DNA of 7,233 nucleotides from Methanomassiliicoccales archaeon. GTDB lineage: Archaea; Thermoplasmatota; Thermoplasmata; Methanomassiliicoccales; UBA472. The stretch spans positions 14,850 to 22,082 of the forward strand of contig DUJZ01000136.1 in NCBI GenBank assembly GCA_013329565.1, written 5' to 3'. Shown here in pieces: positions 5,369 to 7,233 of the stretch; within the stretch, counting starts at the first letter, position 1; every line of letters starts with the position of its first letter. The notes beneath the pieces were generated by a model, which saw only the letters and a list, made by a program, of their open reading frames with translations, did no database searches and had not been told where the DNA came from. The translations under genes and the position numbers were made by a program.

Positions 5369-6568
5369 TCAGCAGCGCTTGACCTTTATGTCCCGGCCAC
5401 TGCCCTTTACGAGGCCTTTGAAAGCCTTCAGCGGGTCGTCCTCCAAAACGTTCAGGGAATGCGTCAGGTCGTCCGGGGAGACCAGTTCGTTCATGACCGC
5501 GCCTGACAGCAACGAACGCATCCGCCCGTCCAGACCGTCCGAGGACCACAGCTCGACCAGGGTGTCCCTGAGAACCGCTCCCATCATCAGCTGGTCGGCC
5601 ATGTTCTCCACCAGGTCCTCCTCATACTTTTGTTCCTTTCCCTGCGAGAGCAGGGCGGCGTGCTTTCCAGCGAGTCCACCGCAGATGTAGGACGGCATTA
5701 TTCCTTCCCCAACGAACGCCAGGGTCTGACCGGCGGCGTCGCCGCAGAAGAGCACGTTGCCGCGCACCGGCCCCCCTAGGAAGCCGGGCACCGGGGCGTC
5801 GCCGATCTTGACCTCCAGCACCTTGTCCACGTCGAAGTAGCGGGAAACCACCGGATGTCCGGTGATCCAATCCTCCAGGAAGGAGCGGCGGGAGGCGTTG
5901 ACGCCCACGAGCCCGAGGCCGACGTTGGCCCTCCTCTTTCCCTTGGGGATGATCCAACCGTAGCCGAGGCCGATCTCCTGCTCGATGAATATCTGCATGC
6001 ACTGCGGGATGTCCTTCTTGGCCACCAGCTCGAACTCCACGCCTCGGGCGATGTCCTTCGTGGAGAAGAACTCCGCCTCGAGCTCCTTGGACAGGGTGGA
6101 ATGCACCCCGTCCGCGGCGACGATGGCTTTCGGCGACAGCTCGACCTCCTCCCCCTGGTGACTGAGCAGGCAGCTTCTTACCTCGTTACCGTCCATCTTG
6201 ACCGAGAGAAGCTTGGTGTCCGCTTGCACGGCCGCTCCGGCGGACGCGGCACGGAACGCCAGATGCTTGTCGAATATCTTTCGCTCGACGGTCACCGCGT
6301 GCCAATAGGCCTCGGAATTATCGATGACGACCTCCCTGCCTAGCACGAAGCGGGTGAAGCCGTGGCGGGCGACGATAGCGTTCTCCGGGATCCTCATCCC
6401 GGAGCGCTTCACCAGGTCCAGCCCGATGACCTCGCCGCACTGTACCGGGGTCCCGATCTCCTTCTTCTTGTCGACCATCAGGGTTTTTATGCCCGCAAGC
6501 GCCGAAGCGCGGGCCGCCCCGCTGCCGGCCGGGCCGGCACCAACCACCAGAACGTCATACTCTTTCAT
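5369..6568 (-). CDS. Geranylgeranyl reductase family FAD-dependent oxidoreductase
   Basis: This 399-residue flavoprotein of the geranylgeranyl reductase family is a candidate for saturating the isoprenoid chains of archaeal membrane lipids, making archaeol-type from unsaturated precursors. It has the dinucleotide-binding VVGAGPAGSGAAR (8-20), the family loop GTPVQCGE (39-46) with Cys44, AADGVHS (151-157), the Y-x-W substrate-region motif GYGWIIPKGK (202-211) followed by NVGLGL (215-220), and the second FAD motif CGDAAGQTLAFVGEGI (275-290). No transmembrane segment is evident. The ATG at 6568 is chosen because it begins right at the FAD fold; the frame stays open to TTG 6592, but that would overlap the upstream gene. 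It follows the upstream paralogue by one base (TGA-C-ATG) with GGTGA just before it. The exact substrate cannot be read from sequence; other family members act on chlorophyll or quinone side chains. Confidence 0.88.
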   Translation of the reverse strand: MKEYDVLVVGAGPAGSGAARASALAGIKTLMVDKKKEIGTPVQCGEVIGLDLVKRSGMRIPENAIVARHGFTRFVLGREVVIDNSEAYWHAVTVERKIFDKHLAFRAASAGAAVQADTKLLSVKMDGNEVRSCLLSHQGEEVELSPKAIVAADGVHSTLSKELEAEFFSTKDIARGVEFELVAKKDIPQCMQIFIEQEIGLGYGWIIPKGKRRANVGLGLVGVNASRRSFLEDWITGHPVVSRYFDVDKVLEVKIGDAPVPGFLGGPVRGNVLFCGDAAGQTLAFVGEGIMPSYICGGLAGKHAALLSQGKEQKYEEDLVENMADQLMMGAVLRDTLVELWSSDGLDGRMRSLLSGAVMNELVSPDDLTHSLNVLEDDPLKAFKGLVKGSGRDIKVKRC

Positions 6569-6569
6569 G

Positions 6570-7233
6570 TCACCAACCCCATTTCGCGCCAAGTTCGTAA
6601 GCGCGATAGAGTTCCCGATATTTTTTACCGCTCAGCATCGCCAACGCCCCGGAGATCTTGCCGTACCCTTTCCGGAACGGCCGCACCGAGCGGAACAGCT
6701 CGGCATTGTCCATTCCCTGTAACGATTCGAAGGCCTTAACGTACGCGGGCGAGGCATACGGTGAGCGCGGCCATGACCGCGCGTATTCCTCCGGTCCGCC
6801 TTTCACGATGGCCTCCGCGGCCATCTTCGCCGCGGCCATGCCGATGCGGATACCGCCGAAGGTGATAGGGTTCGCCTGTCCGGCGGCGTCCCCGACCAGG
6901 CAGGCGTTTCCGTTCACCACCTGATCGTAATCGTAAGGTATCGGCCGGCCGTGCCTTTCCAGGAACTGCGGCCTCTCGTCAGTTCCGCGGGTGAATCCGA
7001 CGCGCTTTCCCAGAACGTGAGGGAACTCCCAACGATACCCGCCCTTGTACCTCTGGTCGTAGAAGAAGTGCATGGCGTCCTTGTCCATCGTTCCGCTCGT
7101 AACGAACTGCTCGGCCCACAGCAGCCGCGGGCTTCCCTGGAATAACTTCCGCCGCACCAGCGAGTTCCAGCCGTCTGCCCCCACCAGATATTTGGCGGAG
7201 AACTCCCGACCGTCCCTGGTTCGCACCAGGTAG
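6570..7233 (-). CDS. FAD-dependent oxidoreductase, geranylgeranyl reductase family (N-terminus outside window)
   Basis: The frame is open through the window end, so the GTG at 7226 is an internal valine and the start lies beyond 7233. 220 complete codons are visible. They cover YLVGADGWNSLVRRK (15-29), a family flavoprotein motif, then GGYRWEFP (64-71), matching the Y-x-W-x-F-P motif of geranylgeranyl reductases, and the second FAD motif LVGDAAGQANPITFGGIRIG (112-131). The C-terminus ends in KWGW. It is a paralogue of the next gene, but the motifs differ clearly (WEFP against WIIP; NPITFGGI against LAFVGEGI), so the two probably have different substrates or roles and are not a recent duplication. 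The genes are one base apart and should be co-transcribed and translationally coupled. The N-terminal FAD fold and its cysteine loop cannot be judged here. Confidence 0.85.
   Translation of the reverse strand, partial: YLVRTRDGREFSAKYLVGADGWNSLVRRKLFQGSPRLLWAEQFVTSGTMDKDAMHFFYDQRYKGGYRWEFPHVLGKRVGFTRGTDERPQFLERHGRPIPYDYDQVVNGNACLVGDAAGQANPITFGGIRIGMAAAKMAAEAIVKGGPEEYARSWPRSPYASPAYVKAFESLQGMDNAELFRSVRPFRKGYGKISGALAMLSGKKYRELYRAYELGAKWGW

Noticed and set aside
7224..7226. GTG at 7226 as the start of the second reductase
   Set aside because: The frame stays open to the window end and the sequence here is the middle of a FAD-dependent oxidoreductase, with its N-terminal fold missing.

Overview
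The window looks like a core-genome segment of a methanogenic archaeon, probably a moderately GC-rich member of the Thermoplasmatota such as Methanomassiliicoccales. The archaeal signature comes from aIF2-gamma, ribosomal protein S6e, a CTP-type (DUF120) riboflavin kinase fused to a winged helix, and two geranylgeranyl-reductase-family flavoproteins. The methanogen signature comes from a full-length methanogenesis marker protein 8. Of nine visible stop codons eight are TGA, one is TAA and none is TAG, which fits a lineage that avoids amber stops but does not prove it. The taxonomic call is inference from family content.

Layout. (1) 1-1663, plus strand: the 3' end of purL, then purQ, two subunits of FGAM synthase in de novo purine synthesis, 4 nt apart and probably translationally coupled. 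(2) 1664-2347, minus strand: a riboflavin kinase/transcriptional regulator of the RbkR type, convergent with purQ at zero spacing. (3) 2348-2464: a divergent AT-rich control region carrying two copies of a 12-bp hyphenated dyad 36 bp apart, the best operator candidate in the window. (4) 2465-3292, plus strand: methanogenesis marker 8 (DUF2099), function unknown. (5) 3293-5277, minus strand: an information-processing operon read as S6e, aIF2-gamma, PIN-domain protein, with a recognisable promoter upstream of S6e. (6) 5369-7233, minus strand: two tandem FAD-dependent geranylgeranyl-reductase-family genes, the upstream one cut by the window end.

The gene content is ordinary and well conserved; I see no mobile element, CRISPR array, tRNA, rRNA or phage signal. 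The unusual material is in the arrangement. The regulator RibK/RbkR and a methanogenesis marker of unknown function share one control region with a repeated palindrome. Both convergent gene pairs abut with their two TGA stops fused into the same palindrome, TGATCA. Two same-strand junctions place the upstream TGA stop inside the downstream Shine-Dalgarno (GGTGA). All gaps between genes are under 120 bp, so there is no gene-free stretch longer than 300 bases.
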